Made by a program: the position numbers and the translations under genes. A DNA stretch of 64,000 bases, from contig CM059623.1 in NCBI GenBank assembly GCA_030435675.1, positions 5,544,012 through 5,608,011 on the forward strand, in the 5' to 3' direction. The notes under the pieces were generated by a model. That model ran no database searches and had not been told where the DNA came from. It worked only from the letters and a program-made list of their open reading frames with translations. Source of the DNA: Steinernema hermaphroditum (Eukaryota; Nematoda; Chromadorea; Rhabditida; Steinernematidae). Positions 52,001 through 64,000 of the stretch are shown in pieces (position 1 is the stretch's first letter; every line of letters begins with the position of its first letter).

Positions 52001-55000
52001 AGACGGTACTGGGCGGCGTCGCGCGCGTCAAGAAGGGCCACGAGTTCGTCGACGAGCTCCCGGCTGGAGTCGTCGAGGGTCTGCACGAACATCTCAGGAC
52101 TCGAGGGGTGCGGCGTCGTCGAGGAGTCCGAGGAGCACTCGGAAGGCGGCGGCTCGGCGTCCGATTCTGACTCCGACGGCGATTCTTCTTCGACGGCCAG
52201 CGAAGTTACCGTAGTCGAGGGCGTCGACTGGTTGGCTGTCCACTGCTCGATCTCCTCGAGAATCGCTTTTGAGTCGGGATGTTCGATTCTGCAAGGGGTA
52301 CTGTAGGGCGAGGAGGGAATCGAGAGAGGGCGGCTAATTTTAGGACCCCAGCACGTTCCGAGGCGAATGTCATCGAAGGGAGAGGAACAGAGAGAGTCGC
52401 TAAGATTCTCCTCGAGGAAGGGAAGCTCCTCTTCTCGGGCAGAAGATCCCGGAGCGAAGACTAAAGTCCATCAAAGCCGTTCTACATCAAATAGAACACA
52501 AAAAAACAGATCTTTGTGTTAACGAGGTCAGAACGACCAATGAATGAACTGGATGTTTCTAGAGAGGCTAGGGGAGTCATTCAGTTTCAGAAACTACCAT
52601 CCAGGAATCCAAGTAGGTGCACTATGAGTGCGCACGAATGCGTTTCTTAATGAGACGCCGAAAACAAACGTTCCACAAAAGCGTTTTCGCATAAATGACT
52701 AATCTGGGCCCTTTCGAGAGGCGCACTTCCCAACGCCGATCTGTACGATCGATGGGGGACGTGCCTCCGGATCCAGGCGGATCTCAGGAAGATGCCAAAC
52801 GGAGGCGGTGAGTTGAAAAGGCACGCGACAGATCCTCCGTTCGCACTTCGGTCGTACACGCGACCGCCGTGCACGCATAAATCGTATCGATAATTACAAT
52901 CTCATTAACATATTCCACTCAACGGACGACGGCCTTCAGACGAAAAACGGCGGCGATTCCGGAGCCCGCACGATTCGCCCTCCGGAGCTGAATCACCCGG
53001 GTCACCTTCGAGGACGCGGGCCTAACGGGGCGCTCCTCTAATTGCGGAAGGAAACAACACGGAGGGGAGGGCGGCCTCCGAACGGATTTGTTTGTAAACT
53101 TTCGCTGTTTTGCGCATAGGAATGCAGTGACGACACGCGGAAAACTTTCGCTGATGAGACCCAAATGGATGTTTTAACTTTTATTTGCCATTGGAAAGGG
53201 TATCTGAAGGGATGTGGAGAGGCTAAAGGGAGGGAGGTGTGCAGTTCGGAAGATGTGTCCCCTTCTCCCCGAAACGTCCCAGATCGGTACACAGCACGGG
53301 TTCAGGGCAAAACACCCCTTCAAAACCTCCAGAAGTATCCACCTGGATCTGCAGGCGAACAAAGAAATTACACCTTTCGGCGACAGAGTTTCTTCAGACT
53401 CTCTCTCCTTCTAATTCCCAACGACCTTGGATCAGAAGAGCGGAGGGACATCCGGATTCGGCGCAAAAAGCGAAATGAATACCGCTTCTCGAAGACGTTC
53501 CTAACGCGCCTTTGATCGCCTAATTAGCGCCACCTCGCCGACAAAGTCGATCGCAATCTTCTTGGCGACTCCAAAATCGTAACTTTGGGGGAAGAAGGTT
53601 TGTAGATTCACTGAGCCTCCGATGATCCTCCACTGTTGATTAGATCTCGTGAAAAAAAGGAATCGAAACCGGATCCGAAGAGGATTCGAAGAGGATCCGA
53701 GGCGCAAACAATTTGGCGAAAAAGTGAATTGTTTATTTAATGACAAGATTGGCCAAAAGAGAGTAATTGAGGTTTGGTCGATGGCTTTATGAAGTTGTGA
53801 AAACCACTCTATAAAAAGAGTTTCTTGATGGGGATATCGATCTGAAGGCTATTTTGGCATGGAGGATTGTTTTTATGGAGTTTTTCTCCTTTTCTGACAA
53901 CGCAATTCCAGAAGGAAACCAGAAGTCTATGGAAAGCGATGGCTAATGTATCCAAAGCAGAGTCACACGGAAAAAACTCTTGGATTCTCCATTCTATAAA
54001 TTCCAGGAAGATCCATTAGACAACCAGGGAGCAAGGGAACCTTCTGGAGAAACGGCCTCAGATCAAGGTTCCCAAGATGAGTTTCTAGAAGAGGGAACTA
54101 AAGAATGGACCCGGCTTCTCTTTACTCGCCCTACCGCAGTCCTATTAAGAACAAGCATTGACAAACATGTCCAAAATGACTGAATTCCAGGCCAGATCAT
54201 TCCCTAATAGTGGACCTAATGAGACCTACATTAATTGGTGCATAGGAATGATCTGACCAGAGTGCACGCGCCAGTCGTCGTCGAGTCACTGGGGGCAGCC
54301 TTAAAAGCGGCAGAAATAAACGTCGGCGCCGCTTACGATTCGCCTCCGAACGCTCCCAAACAAAAACTTTCGATAAATCATCGAATGACCGCCGCCGGAG
54401 AGTCCTGAGCGGAGCCGGGCCGGAGTGGGAAGAGGGCGATAAAGCGCCGAAGGACTCACCTCAACTTCTCGATCGCCTCTTCGATGTGCAATTCTGAAAA
54501 GAAAGGTCTTAGACGGTGACTCAAATGGCGCATGACATCGCAACATCGCGGCTGACTGACCACCGGTGAGCCGAGGAGAAGAAGGAGGAGGAGGAGGAGG
54601 AGGAGGAGGAGGAGGGAGTGGACGAAACGGCGCTCCCGAGGAGAATAGTGCTTCAGGGCCGAGAAGGGCCGCCCGGCCGGCGGTACCACTTGGCACCTCA
54701 TTACGGTCGATTCGCACATCTGCGCGAACGCAAAAACGGCGCGCGATTCGCTTTTTCCGTTTTATCGCTTTCATATGCAAATGCGGCGAATTCCGAGGCT
54801 CGTTTCAAGGGAGGAGGAGGAGACTTCGGCCAGGATGGAAACGCGGCTGGCAACGGAAGCAGATGGCGACGTATAGGAGGGGACAAGTTGGAACTCGATC
54901 AGCTTCCCACTCTCAGAATTTATGACTCAAGGAATAGGCGTAGAAGAAACCAGTACCAGCTTCGAAAATGCTCTACTGTGAGTCACGAAAGCAGTGAAAG

Positions 55001-58000
55001 CCAATGACGCAACTGCAGTTGCAGGCGTGCACCTCACTCTGCAGCTTACAAGGAGAGGTCCCAAACTGTCCCACGCCGATTCGGCTGAAATTTGGCAGGG
55101 AGAGAGAGGTGCTAGAGTACAGCAAAACCTGATAGGTTTCATCGGTGAATGGGGGGTTTAAGCTATAAACTAACATATGTGTAACCCTAGGTGCTTTTCA
55201 TTCTTCACGAAATTTACTAGAGCTGCCGGATAAAACGGATCCGTGAATCGCTCCCGAATCGTTCAAGAGGGACTGTGGATGAATTCCCAGGGCGAACAGC
55301 AGATCGTTTGCGTATTTTGATTAATATTCAAGGTAGGTGATTTTGTCGTCTGTCATTGTAAGGCGTCCTGGTGCGATATCCCTGACGCCACAAGATATAC
55401 GGTACCTGTATCAGTTTTTGTCGTTTTTTGACCAGTTTTCTTGCTACAAGAACATGGTTGTTAACCTACAATGTTGATTTTGGCTCGAATTGCCGAAAAC
55501 CTTAGAACACCCGTCAAAAAAACGACAAAGACTGACAAGAATACCGTATATTTTGAGGCGTCAAGGACATCGCACCAGGAGACCTCACAATTAAGAGGTC
55601 AAAATCGACTATGAAGTACAGCTTAAACCCCCATTCACCGATGAAACCTATCAGGTTTTGCTACACTCTAGCACCTCTCTCTCCCTGCCAAATTTCAGCC
55701 GAATCGGCGTGGGACAGTTTGGGACCTCTCCTTGTTAGTCGAAACAAGAAGGCATGCAGTTGGCATGGCCACATACTGTGAGGTTCAAAATACGGTAGCA
55801 GATCTATTCAAAAGCCGTGACACATTTGATGCCATGTGCCATGTGAGGCCTCTAATAAACCTTCACAACTATTCAGTATAGTAATAGAGAGGTGGAGTTC
55901 TCACTCGTGTCGCGGTGGCGAGCGGTCGGTCCCTCCGATCGCTCTCTGAGGGTCCGATTGGTCAGACAGCAAACCCTGTGGCATGTGTGAGTTTTCCGGC
56001 TTCCAGAAGGAATTGGGACACCCGGAATCCGTAGTCCCACCACCGCTGACAACAAGATGTCCGACGTCAAGAATCCGGTCACGTGAGAAGTCATCGCGAA
56101 GGTCGCCGACGCTCTGAGGACGCCACCACCATCGAAGACGCAACTCCCGGACCACGGACCATCAGATTCGAGCACAGAAGCGTGCGCTGTGCCGCAAACG
56201 ATGTTCCGCTCCTGAATCCGAAGGTTTGCCGATTCCCAGAAGCCCCATGAAGCTCTCCGCCACCCACCGGTTCGACATGAACGCCACGCCCGGGATGAAG
56301 CCGTCTTCCAGACATTCTCTATTTGTCTATTTTCGGTGTCGTGCAAGGCGAAATTCCTTTGATTCACGAAATAAAGTCGTGTAAATAGAGAGATGAGGGG
56401 AGAAGTAATGGTGAAGGGGGTGGAGGAGAAACGTTCCTTCGGTTACTTAGGCTTTCTATTCACTTTATTTCCCCCATTGTCTTTGGTGCCCGAGGGAGGG
56501 AGTGACTTCAAAAACAACAAGAAAGACATGTTCCTGCACGAGTAGAGGGAAACACTTAAGAAACGTTTCGAAAAGAAGCTTGGATGCCAAAAAGATGAAG
56601 ATCACTTTCCCTAAAAAATCCGAAGAAGCATTTCCAAAAAAGACCAATACAGAAGCGTGATTTAAGGCAAACACCGAAAGGTCACAAATCAGGGGTCACC
56701 AGATGCTCTTTCAGCGCCTAATGATATGCAAACAGATTTATTTACAGCCGCCGCGCCGTCTTAATTATTGACGAGCAGCACTGTGCAAGCACAAAACGGA
56801 CCTCCAATGGACTGAGAGGCGTGCGCGAAGTGGAAATTGAGAGGTGAGCGATAAGATCGGAATTGCGGCTGTCAGCAGCGGAGATAGGCGCCCAGATAGG
56901 GTGGGAACCTTCGGAGGTTGAGTGATGGAAGGCTTTTGGAAGCGCGCGAACCGAGTCGTTTGGCGCCGTTTTTATCGTCCGGCAGATGGTGACAGAGTCA
57001 ATAGAGCGAAAAATCGGAGAAATTCGAATTTTTTCGAGGAAGTTCGAAGGAATGCTCGTATTTGTGGTGGAAGTGAGTCAATGTCCCGCGTGGAATCAGG
57101 GGGAGAGTCATGGGGATAAGGCGGACGAAGAAGGGGAAATTGCTGGCCGAACGGGAGGGTCAGAGGGGCTGCAGAAGGTGACCTTTCTTGGGAGTGCTTT
57201 TGGAGGGAAGCAGAACTAAGAAGGCACAATCAAACACAATTCAATGGAGGCTCTAACGGTACCTTTTCGGATAAGATGACGTCATCAAATGGTTTAGGTT
57301 CTATGGTTATGTATCGTCCTTTTAACATCTCAATGACCGTCCCGCGAATACCTAGACTTCATAGGTCAGAAATTTGAACTAGAAGTGTTTAGTGCTGGAA
57401 CGGTGCCCGGAAGACACCTTCACCGAAACTATAAGGATTGGTCCCATTCACCGCCTAAATGCCATTTTGGACTTCCATTGGGCGCCATATGCAAATCAGT
57501 CCGCGAGGGGGCGGTGTGATTAGTGAGGGAGCAAGACGATGATGATGTGGGAGGACGATTCCCATTTAGATAAACGCGGAGCCTGATTCAGCGGAGCAGA
57601 GGAGCGCGCGGTGAGTCAGCGGAGGCGCCGGCGGAATTACCTTGCAGTTCGTGCTTGATTTTGATTGTGGCGATCGGGGAGGGCGCCATCTGGAGGAGGC
57701 GGTTGACCAGCCGGAGCGCCGCCACCCGCGTCGTCTCGTCCTCGGACTGCTGCAGCTCCGAAATGACTGGCTCCAAGCAGAAGGAGGCGCTCGTGATGTC
57801 CTGAGGGGCGATGGAGAGATCGGGAAGAGAGGGAAAGGCCTACCTGCCAACAGTAGAGACAGTCAATGACGACGGAGTGGCCATTGTCGGAGTCAAGGAG
57901 GAGCCGCTCGAGGAGTCGCAGTGTCGTCAGGGCATCGGATTCTGAAGAGAGGCGATGTTTAGTGTCTTCTTTGGTCTCCTCTCTGCAGTAGACTTCACCC

Positions 58001-59046
58001 TTGGAGACGCGTCTCCTAGACCCATAATCCTGGAACCCGATCCTTCATTTCCCCTTTTGGAATCGATGCCGACCGGTCCAAAAAAGGCGTTACAAATCGG
58101 CTCCGTGAATCCCCTCTTCTACCTCTCCCACAGCCGCCACCGGGCGCTTGAGTTTCTGAGAGATCGACCTTTAAGGACGCCTCTCCGGTTCCGTCACCCG
58201 TTTAGACCTCCACTGAGAGACCCGTTTCCCCCGCCGCGGCTCCCGTACCCCTAGAAGATGCTGCTTCTTCGACTTCACCTTCTAGCGGCGTCACTTCCCC
58301 AATCCACAGAGAAGAGGCCACCCGAGTGGTCTTCGGTCGCCGTTTCCCGGTATGGAATTTGTTCTTTTGTGTCTTGGGGACCCGAGGGACCCGAGGGGAC
58401 GTCGGAATCGCGGCGACGCTGAGTCAGCCTCGAGGAAGAGCACAACGACATCGAGGCGACCGTTAGGGAAGCAGACCCCTCCAAGGAACAATCCCTTCCG
58501 AGAAGCCTTGTTTTCCCTTCAGCGACGTCTTCTCCGATAACGCCGGCAGCGGTGTTTACGTTTTGTATGCAAATAAAGGAGCCAAATGGAGTCGTTGCGG
58601 GAAAACACCGTCCGATTGGGAGGAAGAGTGCTCCGAAACGTCTTTTTGGAACGTCTCGGCAGACTCGGTGCAGCCCTACAGGTGGTTGTTGATCGTTGGG
58701 GGACCACTCTCTCAAAACGGCGGCCGTAAACAAACAGGTAATGGCCATCCAGAGAACGGCTACACTTTTCTATTTGCTTTGCCACCCCAGGACAGCTAAA
58801 CACCGACGGTTTTGTATCAGCTGGTTTCTGTGGCCCCTACGAACCTCGCCTGCGTCTCTCCAAACACCTAGGACAAATAGCCCTAACCACGTCACATCCC
58901 TTCCTTCATGGGACAGTGAGCTTCAAGGCAAACAGTCGATCTCGTCTGAAGCCTCGGAACATACCGAAGAGAACGAGGGGGAAGTACTTCTCGGGGAACT
59001 GGACGAGGTTCGCGAGGAGGTCGTCGTCAAAATCGTCGGTCGCCAT
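49097..59046 (-). CDS. INF2-like (inverted) formin, actin nucleator
   Basis: Formins nucleate and elongate actin filaments. Ten exons (58965-59046, 57844-57941, 57641-57800, 54460-54493, 51964-52288, 51850-51922, 50957-51805, 50732-50913, 49997-50686, 49097-49954) join in phase to 1116 residues. An N-terminal armadillo-like regulatory domain (DID/FH3-like: TTLRLLERLLLDSD, TRVAALRLVNRLLQMAP, KHELQELHIEEAIEKLR) is followed by an acidic Ser/Pro linker. Next is a Pro-rich FH1 (several runs of six to ten prolines) and an FH2 with LRHLQWTKIP, SLNVNIFLKQFKG and VVLHMGNYLNHGG. The basic Ser/Pro/Arg-rich tail is about 450 residues. FH2 and layout resemble INF2 more than FHOD or DAAM; the subfamily is an inference. 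Exon 4 is only 34 nt and lies between introns of 2.2 and 3.1 kb. The donor at 51963 (gtttct) is unusual; a GTGAGA 12 nt downstream would give a 29-nt intron. Confidence 0.88.
52289..54459 (-). other. Formin intron 4 (2.2 kb)
   Basis: Lies between the 34-nt exon 4 and exon 5. Its minus-strand 3' end reads CTACAGTACCCCTTGCAG, identical over 18 nt to the end of an intron in transporter A. No gene recognised inside. Confidence 0.6.
54571..54616. repeat. (GAG/AGG)n microsatellite
   Basis: About 40 bp of nearly pure GAG triplets on the plus strand inside formin intron 3. Confidence 0.85.
55049..55734. mobile_element. Tc4/Tc5-like fold-back element, copy 2
   Basis: 686 bp, the same subfamily as copy 1 but inverted relative to it. 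Ends CAAGGAGAGGTCCC; flanks TTA at 55046-55048 and 55735-55737; reconstructed target CTTAG. It shares the asymmetric block of about 180 bp with copy 1. It sits in formin intron 3. Confidence 0.85.
56041..56250 (-). repeat. Dispersed repeat R1, copy b
   Basis: Reverse-complement match to 38331-38524 over about 200 bp with small indels. In this copy one minus-strand frame stays open over about 160 codons across and beyond the match, but I recognise no domain. Confidence 0.7.
57942..58964 (-). other. Formin intron 1 (1.0 kb)
   Basis: Joins the short first coding exon to exon 2 in phase (TTCG|AATCC). No repeat or gene seen within it. Confidence 0.55.
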
Positions 59047-59068
59047 CGTCGCCACAAATACGCATCTT

Positions 59069-59080
59069 CTGAAAGAAGCA
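59069..59080 (-). promoter_or_regulatory. Candidate trans-splice acceptor of the formin
   Basis: On the minus strand cttctttcag ends 22 nt before the ATG at 59046. An earlier ATG in this leader is out of frame with the formin, so it would be a short overlapping upstream frame. Confidence 0.4.
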
Positions 59081-61861
59081 CGTTTTTCGCGGAAAACGCG
59101 TGCGATCTCTCGGTTTAGAGCCGAAAGGCCTTGAGAGCCAATTAGAGGAGGGAATATCGTAAAGGAGACCATAAAGAAGTGGTGGCGGAACGAATAAAAG
59201 CGAGAAGGAGATGAAAACTGTGGAGGTTGATTCAATGGACCCGGCGCTAAGGGACAGGCAAACAGAGGGTGATAGGGGCGGCGGATTCGGGATCAGATGG
59301 GGACAAAGGCGCTCGAGAGAATATCAAGTCGGCGGAGATCGCGCCTCGGGCTGAGAAAACAATCTCGAGGTGTGAAGGCCCATGGATCGAAGGAGAAGAA
59401 GAAGGGGAGGGGCGCGAAAGTCGTAAAGCGATGACTCTTAAGACAAACAGCCCTAATGAGGAAGGAGATTCCCGATTTGGAGACTCTTGAAATGTTGCAT
59501 GGAAAGTCTTCCCTTCAAGGTGGCGCAAAGGCAAAGGGAGTCCTTCTTGTATCGGGGTGGAGTTCCCAGAGAAACACACAAAACAACACTCTCCAGGAAA
59601 ACGCGCATAAAATTCCGAATTCTTTCAACTCCCATCCATTTGGTCTGAGAAGGTGATCTCGAACGCTTTGACTCCACAGAAGATAGGATAAAGAAGGAGA
59701 TAAAATCCGAAGATTCTTGTTTTGGCGGACTGACCACCATTAGCGTCGCCACGTTGACGTCTGCCCTCCGAACCCTTCCCTAGGAACTCCGATGACGTTC
59801 TGCAGAAAACAGAAGCAAATCAGATCTTTGGAAGGCACGAAAACAAAGACGAGGGGCAGATCGGGGCGGAAGAAGCTCGGTCCCACAACGAGAATTCGAA
59901 GAACATTTTATAAACAAATAAAGCGCTCGAGCGGAAAAGGAAAACAGTGGCGCTTCCCGAAATCCGCCCTCCGGGGACGGCCAGGTCTGCCCGTTCGGGC
60001 ATCGACAGTATCCTCCGAGCATCTCTCGGAGGCTCAAGGTCGCGATCACGCCTAGATAAACACCGCATATTACACCAATTAATCACGACCGTCATCCGAC
60101 AGATTATCTCCGCGCCGACACCTCCTCGAGGCGCGCAAACAGAGCGCGAAGATGGAGGAGACGACGAGCCTCCGGGGAGTCGCCATGAGTTGTTTTCGGG
60201 TCTTCCGCTGGATTAGGGGTGCAAGGGACAATGCCGGAAATGGGCATTTATGAATATTTCGGTGTCGTAAATCGCGTTGCGGGTCGCCGCTGACTCAGCT
60301 GAACGGGCCTTGGACGGGCAAACAGAAGTGCTCGATCAGGGGATCTTCGCAGCTGACTGTAGAAGGAAAAGGGGCGGAAGTGGGCAAACGCTGTAAGTCT
60401 TTTGTACTCTTTGTGCATTTGAACTTCGTGGGAACGGAATCGGAAAGCAAAAACAGAAATGTTGACCAGTTCCTATATGTCCCTCGGCATTTTTGGAAAT
60501 AAGCATGTCGACGTAATGCCCAAAATAGACTATGTAACTATGTCACTACCGTATGCGCTCCACAGTGACATCTCCTCCTCTGGGCCATCCTTCAGAGCGT
60601 CCCCTGGAGTGTCCCCATATGTCAAATTGTGTTTATACTTGTCGCGCAGACGTAAATATAGGCGAAAAGAATTCCTAGGTCGTAAAATACGTCACAACGG
60701 AGTCAGGCGAGTTCGGACAGACGCGTTCACGGCCACAGTATCCAAGCGGCAAAAAAAGTTGGGAAAATTAAATATTTGCCCCGAAAACAGTTCGCGAGAG
60801 ATCGCGTTGCGTAACCATGAAGATGAGTTGCAAACGATACGCAATCGGAGACGTTCCAGATCGCCTGCTTTCGCTTTTTTGTTACGAAGAGTGCTTTGCA
60901 CTTCCATCGCTTCGGTGGCGCGTAAACTCGATGAGTAATCAGGCAGTATTCAAAGCCAGTAAAACGCACCCAAAATATGTCCTATGTGTTTGGCTTACTC
61001 AAACAATTACTAAGCTCTCGGGTTCTCGTGGAATCCATCAAAATTTGGGAGTCCTAAAAGCCGCCCTCCTACAGAATAGTACAGGAAACGTTCCAATACG
61101 CCCTACTGTAACTCTAAAACAGCAAAAAGAGCGAGTGAATCGCAACAACCGATGCCAGGGCGCGCGCCAAGTGATCCAAAAAAGTCCGAAAAACGCCGAT
61201 TCCGATGATTATCACGACGCCTTCTGACGGCGCTTCCGACGTCAATATTTGCGGAGTCGCCAGACCCATTCATCGCCTAATGCACGGCGGCGCAAAAAGG
61301 GGCGAAACCCGAGCCTCGCCCCAAAACACGAATCCTCCTCGAGGCACCTTCGCGGATGTTCGCTCAACCGCGGCCAATTATCCCTCGCGCGCCCTCAGGG
61401 ACCAGACAACCAGACTCGTCTAGTTGTCGAAGAGTCGGGATGGGGAATTCGAATAGAAACGGTTTCGAACCTGTGGATAACATCGCCATCCGACGGCGAA
61501 TTCGATTCCTTATCGGCACCCGGATCGCCGTCGGCGCGTCCCAATTAAATCCCAGACGCTCGGGGGTTATCACGCATTCCTATGCCGCGAAAGCTCGCTA
61601 AGCTTTACTCGTGGTTTTCAGTGAGTGAACAACAAAGCTCAGGAGATGAGTATGACAGTGCAGAAATAAAATGGAAGTAACTCGGTTTAGAAGACACTAG
61701 GGCTGTACACATATCACAATGGCTTCAAGGGGAAATGGGAAATTTGCCTAAGGAAGGAGACTAGCCAAATACGTCGTTACTGCAGGAGGGACGGAGGAGA
61801 TCAAAATACAAAACACTGGAGAGTGAAGAAGGAGCAAGTGACTTATGTACAGACAGTGGAC
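59081..61861. other. Intergenic region between the formin and PHKG
   Basis: About 2.8 kb. Purine-rich near 59250-59420 and AT-rich near 60450-61200. Frames of up to about 160 codons occur but lack any family resemblance. It presumably includes the formin promoter and the PHKG 3' UTR. Confidence 0.45.
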
Positions 61862-63697
61862 TCAGCTGGCGCCCACAGCGATCTCCTGTTTCCTGAACTT
61901 CGGGCGAGGTCGGTTGGCGAAGAGCATGTCGCGTCCGTGGTATCCCCGATTCACCCAGTGACCGTACACCGCGAAAGCAGCCGCCTCCGCCTCGTGCCTT
62001 ATCTAAAAAGGCGCTGTTAGAAAAGAAGCTAGAGCGCCGAAGTACCTCGCGGTCCCTGAATGGCCTCTTTCGGAGCTCGTCGCGGTCGATGAACTGCTTC
62101 AGATGCTTGAGGTTCTTCAAACGATGCATGAATCTGACTTGGATGATCGCCACGCGGAAGAGTTTCCTGAAGTTCCTCTTTACCTTCAACACCACGCTCG
62201 GAGCCATCGCCGTTTCGTCGATGTGGCGGCTTCCGGCGACTCCAACGGTCATCCACTTGTGTTTTAAACACTCTTTTGCCGTAATTCGGTCCTGCACGGT
62301 TACGGTAAGCAGCCGCTTAATCTTAATCGGAGCTCTAAACCCGATCTAGAAGGAAGGGATTTACCAGATCCTTGGCGTCATCCGAGATTTGGTCCCATTC
62401 GCCCTTGCGGAACTCGTATTTGCCTTCCTGGATGTAGCGCATCATCATGAGCTGACGGCGATGGTAGAATGGCGCGTAACCCGCAAGCCTGCAAAGACAA
62501 AGCCTCATACGAGCACGGCCGATCGTCACCTACAGTGTGTACATGATCACACCCAACGCCCAGTCGTCGACTTCCAATCCGTAGCCTTCGCTTCCCTCGA
62601 ACATCTGACACCTCAACGTCTCGGGTGCGAGGTAACCCGGAGTTCCAAAGAGTTCTCTCAGCCTTCTGCCCGGCTCAAGTTCGGTGGCGAATCCGAAATC
62701 ACTGATCACGATCCTCTCGTCATCGATGCATAGGATGTTTTCCAGCTAAAAAAGCATGTTTTAGCAGTCATCACCAGCTTTCGCACCTTGAGATCTCGAT
62801 GGACGATGTTCCTGTCGTGCATGAAGTCGACAGCATCGAAGAGCTGCTTCATGTAGCGGCGACACTTCTTCTCGCTAACGGTAACCGATCTGTTCAGCTG
62901 GTCGAAGAGTTCTCCCTTTGGAGCCCTGAAAGGAGGACATTAGAAAAAGGCGCCAGAGCGGTTCCACTCACATTTCGAAGACGGCAAATAAGAAAGTGGG
63001 CGTTTGGTAGAAGTCGTGCAGAGTGATGATGGAGGGATGTTCGGAGAGGACTTTCAGCAGTTTCACCTCGGACACCGTCTCAAGCAGCAGCCGCTCAGCC
63101 TCCTTCTCACTCTGGCGCTCCGCGCTGACGTCGACGATCTTGACGGCAAAGACGTTACCCGTTCCCTTTTCGACACATTTTCGGACGGTGGAGGCGAGTC
63201 CTCGGCCCAAAACCTGAAACACTCTTGGATAGGAATTTAAATAGAGATAGAAAACGAACCTCCTTCAACTCGTAGGCGCTGTAGAATCCAGAATCATCAG
63301 AATCGGAGCATCTGTTTGACTCATCCGTCCCTAAACCAAGGCAGAGTAGAATCTGTCGCTCAACCTCTTGTATCTCGACCATGTCAGAACACTGATGCGA
63401 TCTCGTGGTCACTCCCAGTGTGTACCCAAGACGGCAGGTGATCGTTGCGCAACAAAAGGAACTCTTCTTCCCGAGAGCACGATATTTACGAGCGGCGCCC
63501 TAGACGCAACAAGCAATGCCTTCCCGGCGCGACGTGGTTTGCGATCTACGATGCTCCTAACCGAGAAACAGTGCAAACAGTGTCGTTCGCACTCTTCCGA
63601 GCGGCCCGTCGGAGATACTGAGCGTCCCGATTCCCACGTTCGCACATCGAAAAGACTCACCGTTGAGGTCGTCGTCAGATTCAGGACCCAACGTCAT
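61862..63697 (-). CDS. PHKG: Phosphorylase b kinase gamma catalytic subunit
   Basis: Ser/Thr kinase that activates glycogen phosphorylase; in the holoenzyme it is regulated by calmodulin and the alpha/beta subunits. Eight exons (63661-63697, 63260-63411, 62972-63213, 62787-62925, 62534-62745, 62365-62488, 62046-62321, 61862-62002) give 440 residues. Kinase motifs in order: VLGRGLASTVRKC (Gly loop), FAVKIVDV (catalytic Lys), IVHRDLKLENIL (catalytic loop), SDFGFATE (DFG) and GTPGYLAPETL (APE), then WALGVIMYTLLAGYAPFYHR, typical of PHKG. The activation segment has no obvious phosphorylatable Thr/Ser at the usual site, in line with the constitutive activity known for PHKG. The C-terminal regulatory tail keeps AFAVYGHWVNRG, matching the calmodulin-binding region. 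A 62-residue N-terminal extension precedes the kinase domain. The ATG at 63697 is 2 nt after a TTTCAG acceptor; this start and the 249-nt first intron are less certain. Confidence 0.92.
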
Positions 63698-63699
63698 CT

Positions 63700-63711
63700 C
63701 TGAAAGCGGCA
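63700..63711 (-). promoter_or_regulatory. Candidate trans-splice acceptor of PHKG
   Basis: On the minus strand gccgctttcag ends 2 nt before the ATG at 63697. Alternatively the upstream open frame (to about 63811) is coding and the protein starts further upstream. Confidence 0.35.
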
Positions 63712-64000
63712 GCAAACAGTGGACGGAACGCTCACGCGGAACCATAAACGCGGACAAATCATAACTCGAAGGGACACAGCCTGACGACAGCCTCCCGATC
63801 AGATACGTCATTGTCGATCGATATATCCGTAGCCATCGACGACAGTCCCGGCGCCACCCCCACCCACGTCAGAGCGCCGTCGGGCCGCCTAAATTGCTCA
63901 CGTCACCTCAAAGGCGATAGGGAAATGGCGACAAAAGACAAAAGAGCAACCACCCAATCAATTTAGTTCCCGCGACTGGTGTCTGTTCCTCTCCGCCGCG
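63712..64000. other. Upstream region of PHKG
   Basis: About 290 bp at the window end, probably promoter sequence. Nothing specific identified. Confidence 0.35.

Larger units (their letters stand above)
54494..57640 (-). other. Formin intron 3 (3.1 kb)
   Basis: Hosts a (GAG)n microsatellite, fold-back copy 2 and repeat R1 copy b. Donor CAAG|gtaattcc at 57640 and acceptor cttttcag at 54494. The remaining sequence is unassigned. Confidence 0.6.

Noticed and set aside
60459..61227. Overlapping plus-strand frames of 159 and 136 codons before PHKG
   Set aside because: AT-rich composition, no splice pattern, no family resemblance and no start context; probably chance.

Overview
This window looks like nuclear DNA of a nematode, most likely a rhabditid. 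Four observations support this. Introns are many, tiny (mostly 38-48 nt) and GT...AG. Several first coding exons sit directly behind a TTTCAG-type acceptor, as expected for spliced-leader trans-splicing. The gene set is animal. The transposons include Tc4/Tc5-like fold-back elements inserted at CTNAG with a TNA duplication, the class described from Caenorhabditis elegans. The species cannot be named from the sequence.

Layout. 1-3512: 3' part of a HECW-type HECT ubiquitin ligase (+), convergent with the GTPase GPN1 (3629-4653, -). 5447-7136 and 9836-12537: two tandem SLC17/VGLUT-like transporters (+). 12888-14238: an unrecognised lysine-rich protein (+), convergent with a small four-helix membrane protein (14266-14813, -). 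15291-15749: a 105-residue protein with duplicated mini-exons (-). About 15.75-40.46 kb is a 24.7-kb interval without a recognisable gene. It holds a dead mariner, a fold-back element, dispersed repeats and a perfect 31-bp hairpin. 40467-42424: a PDF-receptor-like class B GPCR (+). 42.4-47.2 kb is a repeat nest: a fold-back remnant split by a rearranged mariner, a processed YJU2/CCDC94 pseudogene, a tRNA-like repeat and a 1.1-kb palindromic element with tRNA-like arms. 47174-48873: the splicing factor PRP19 (+), convergent with a 10-exon INF2-like formin (49097-59046, -). 61862-63697: the phosphorylase kinase gamma catalytic subunit (-).

The genes do not form one pathway. The transporter pair and the neuropeptide-type GPCR suggest neuronal or secretory roles. 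HECW, GPN1, PRP19, formin and PHKG are housekeeping or cytoskeletal genes. Gene models were joined by hand from splice sites and reading phase; each spliced coding length is a multiple of three. The most distinctive signals are the CTNAG fold-back family, including the tRNA-bearing palindrome; the heptamer TACNGTA, which recurs near intron 3' ends; and the transporters, in which three membrane residues important in mammalian VGLUT2 are replaced together.
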